A DNA stretch of 64,000 bases from Gilvimarinus polysaccharolyticus (GTDB lineage: Bacteria > Pseudomonadota > Gammaproteobacteria > Pseudomonadales > Cellvibrionaceae): contig NZ_LFIJ01000001.1 in the NCBI RefSeq assembly GCF_001187555.1, forward strand, positions 1,452,078-1,516,077. Direction: 5' to 3'. Positions 62,500 through 64,000 of this stretch are shown piece after piece; within the stretch, counting starts at the first letter, position 1; every line of letters begins with the position of its first letter. The translations under genes were made by a program, and so were the position numbers. A model generated the notes under the pieces. It was not told where the DNA came from and ran no database searches. It saw only the letters and a program-made list of their open reading frames with translations.

Positions 62500-63669
62500 T
62501 TACGACAAACGCATTTTAAAATCGTCATAACCAAATTCACGTACCACTTGTAGCTCGTCTGTGCGCGAATCCCACAAAGCAATAGCCGGCAAGTTAATAC
62601 CGTTAAAGGTGGTCGTTTTCACCATAGTGTAATGTGCCATGTCGTCAAAAACTAAGCGCTGGCCTATTTTAAGTGGCTCTGAAAAGCTGTAATCGCCAAT
62701 CACATCGCCAGCCAAACAAGTCATGCCACCTAAGCGGTAGGTGTAGGCCAACGCTTCAGCCTCACCAGCACCAAACACATCTGCTCGGTACGGCATCTCT
62801 AAAGTATCGGGCATATGGCAGGTTGCCGAAGTATCTAGAATCGCTTGCGGCATCGTACTGGTAAACGCATCCAATACCTCTGTCACCAGCACACCGGCGC
62901 GAATGGCGACTGCTTCCCCTGGCTCTAAATACACTTGCACATCAAACTTTTTGGCAAAATCTCGCACGAGTGTAATCAGCTGTTCTACCTGATAATTTTC
63001 GCGAGTAATATGATGGCCGCCACCAAAGTTGACCCACTCGATAGCGGACAAGTACTGCCCAAACTTTTGCTCCACCGCAGCCAAAGTACGTGCCAATGGT
63101 GGTACGTCCTGCTCACACAAAGTGTGAAAGTGAAGCCCCGAGATACCATCCAACAAATTCGCATCGAACTCGGCCAGTGGCACACCCATACGCGATTTTG
63201 GCGCACAGGGATCATACAAAGGTACATCACCTTCCGAGTGTTCAGGGTTAATACGTAAGCCAAATTTCAATTCGGGACGCTTTATCTGCGCCGCCATACA
63301 TAATGGTTTAAAACGCTGCCACTGACTCATGGAGTTAAACACTACATGATCGGAAAGTTTCAGCACTTCAATTAGATCGGCCTCTTTAAAGGCTGCCGAA
63401 TAGGTATGCACCTCACCGCCGTAATACTCACGAGCCAGTTTTGCCTCGTTAACACCGCTGGCGCAGCTGCCCCACAGGTACTTGCGATTTAAATCGGCCA
63501 GCGACCAACAACTAAAAGCTTTAAGCGCACCGAGCACTTTGGCACCACTTTGCTCTCCGACGTATTGGAGTAACTTAAGGTTATCTTCTATTGCTGCGCG
63601 ATCTACAACAAAGCACGGGGATGGCACCCGAGTCGGATCAAACTGAGTAAAGTACTGCCGTTTTTTCAT
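62500..63669 (-). CDS. nspC: Carboxynorspermidine decarboxylase NspC
   Basis: NspC is a PLP-dependent decarboxylase (alanine-racemase fold) that makes norspermidine or spermidine from the carboxy precursors; cytosolic. From the ATG at 63669 it is 389 residues and begins MKKRQYFTQFDPTRVPSPCFVVDRAAIEDNL. The frame is open 29 codons further upstream through a hairpin, which I reject. The PLP lysine is in LGALKAFSCWSLA. Other stretches are GLRINPEHSEG, GISGLHFHTLCEQ, WVNFGGGHHITRENY and the catalytic Cys in DTSATCHMPDT. It follows the carboxynorspermidine synthase gene with a 52-base gap that contains a terminator-like hairpin, so expression may be partially attenuated. Confidence 0.95.
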   Translation of the reverse strand: MKKRQYFTQFDPTRVPSPCFVVDRAAIEDNLKLLQYVGEQSGAKVLGALKAFSCWSLADLNRKYLWGSCASGVNEAKLAREYYGGEVHTYSAAFKEADLIEVLKLSDHVVFNSMSQWQRFKPLCMAAQIKRPELKFGLRINPEHSEGDVPLYDPCAPKSRMGVPLAEFDANLLDGISGLHFHTLCEQDVPPLARTLAAVEQKFGQYLSAIEWVNFGGGHHITRENYQVEQLITLVRDFAKKFDVQVYLEPGEAVAIRAGVLVTEVLDAFTSTMPQAILDTSATCHMPDTLEMPYRADVFGAGEAEALAYTYRLGGMTCLAGDVIGDYSFSEPLKIGQRLVFDDMAHYTMVKTTTFNGINLPAIALWDSRTDELQVVREFGYDDFKMRLS

Positions 63670-63693
63670 AGCCGCTCCGCGATAGGGCGATGT

Positions 63694-63718
63694 AAAAACG
63701 GCGGCTTGCGCCGCCGTT
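63694..63718 (-). terminator. Hairpin between carboxynorspermidine synthase and nspC
   Basis: On the minus strand AACGGCGGC and GCCGCCGTT pair around a GCAA tetraloop and run into TTTTTAC. It lies 3 bases after the synthase stop and 24 bases before nspC, so it looks like a terminator that would limit nspC transcription. Confidence 0.7.
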
Positions 63719-63721
63719 AGA

Positions 63722-64000
63722 TTAGTCTTCCATGCCTGTGGGTTGATCGATTTCAACCACCTGCCAAGGTAAGCCGTATTTATTCAAATCTTCCATAAAG
63801 GGATCTGGATCAAGCTGCTCCATATTCCAAACACCCGCACCCGCCCACTTTTTCTCAAGCATCATTTTTGCACCGATCATAGCGGGCACACCGGTGGTGT
63901 ATGAGATAGCTTGAGACTGCACCTCGGCGTAACACTCTTCGTGATCGCAAATATTGTAAATGTAGTAAGTTTTCTTTACACCATCTTTTATACCCTGAGC
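63722..64000 (-). CDS. Carboxynorspermidine synthase (saccharopine dehydrogenase-like), 3' part
   Basis: The frame continues past the right edge; the visible 92 C-terminal residues read AQGIKDGVKKTYYIYNICDHEECY..., then SYTTGVPAMIGAKMMLEKKWAGAGVWNMEQLDPDPFMEDLNKYGLPWQVVEID. This matches the C-terminal end of carboxynorspermidine synthase, the Lys1/saccharopine dehydrogenase-like enzyme that condenses aspartate semialdehyde with a diamine using NADPH. Its N-terminal nucleotide fold is outside the window. The first visible codons are in frame with no start, so the gene is partial. It is the upstream partner of nspC. Confidence 0.92.
   Translation of the reverse strand, partial: AQGIKDGVKKTYYIYNICDHEECYAEVQSQAISYTTGVPAMIGAKMMLEKKWAGAGVWNMEQLDPDPFMEDLNKYGLPWQVVEIDQPTGMED

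Overview
The window is a stretch of ordinary gammaproteobacterial chromosome with roughly even base composition. The gene content and order (tol-pal next to ruvCAB, yebC and aspS; alaS-lysC-csrA next to tRNA-Ser; arsC-wrbA-DUF2069; carboxynorspermidine genes) and the marine/polysaccharide flavour of the accessory genes suggest a Cellvibrionales-like organism near Saccharophagus, Teredinibacter or Simiduia. The placement is an inference from recalled gene orders, not from a search. I see no insertion sequence, prophage, integrase or CRISPR array.

Layout. 1-7.0 kb: the 5' part of nadA, two tandem tRNA-Lys(UUU) genes, queC and queE, a small unknown gene, long-form purC, a CorA-type transporter, an LpxL-type acyltransferase, a small coiled-coil membrane protein and monothiol glutaredoxin grxD. 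7.4-14.5 kb: hrpB, then argD-argF, ygfZ and an HDOD protein. 14.7-19.4 kb is the most accessory-looking part: a DUF1080 lipoprotein, a BCCT transporter with an altered substrate box, and a secreted VCBS-repeat protein with one haem-c motif. 19.4-24.7 kb: tRNA-Ser(GCU) with a duplicated 3' end, csrA, lysC, alaS and a Trm112-like protein. 24.8-35.0 kb: an M23 peptidase followed by a near-complete Entner-Doudoroff set on one strand (edd, zwf, pgl, eda, gap, pyk, plus pgi). 35.3-37.5 kb: a compact GH84 enzyme and an aldo/keto reductase. 37.6-39.9 kb: a trpR-trpE-trpG operon whose start lies under a near-consensus trp operator. 40.0-50.5 kb: the envelope and recombination block cpoB-pal-tolBARQ-ybgC-ruvBAC-yebC-aspS-fmdB. 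50.7-58.4 kb: Rieske protein, DUF1704 zincin, an unknown gene, avtA, an orphan receiver, arsC-wrbA-DUF2069 and sppA. 58.6-64 kb: a GbsR/MarR regulator followed by cyanide-insensitive-type cytochrome bd genes, a uracil-DNA glycosylase family protein, and nspC with the 3' end of the carboxynorspermidine synthase gene.

How the parts work together. Glucose-6-phosphate would be routed through Zwf-Pgl-Edd-Eda to pyruvate and glyceraldehyde-3-phosphate, and on through Gap and Pyk. Tol-Pal-CpoB maintains the outer membrane during division. QueC and QueE make the queuosine precursor. NspC and its synthase make (nor)spermidine.

No clearly new multi-gene defence or mobile system was found. The observations most worth checking are: the trp operator overlapping the trpR start codon; a 24-bp palindrome spanning the predicted -10 region of the gbsR-cioAB operon; the 182-bp-spaced duplication of the tRNA-Ser 3' end plus terminator; the cytosolic single-domain GH84; the MATCAP-like DUF1704 zincin with its unknown neighbour; and the BCCT protein lacking a key tryptophan.
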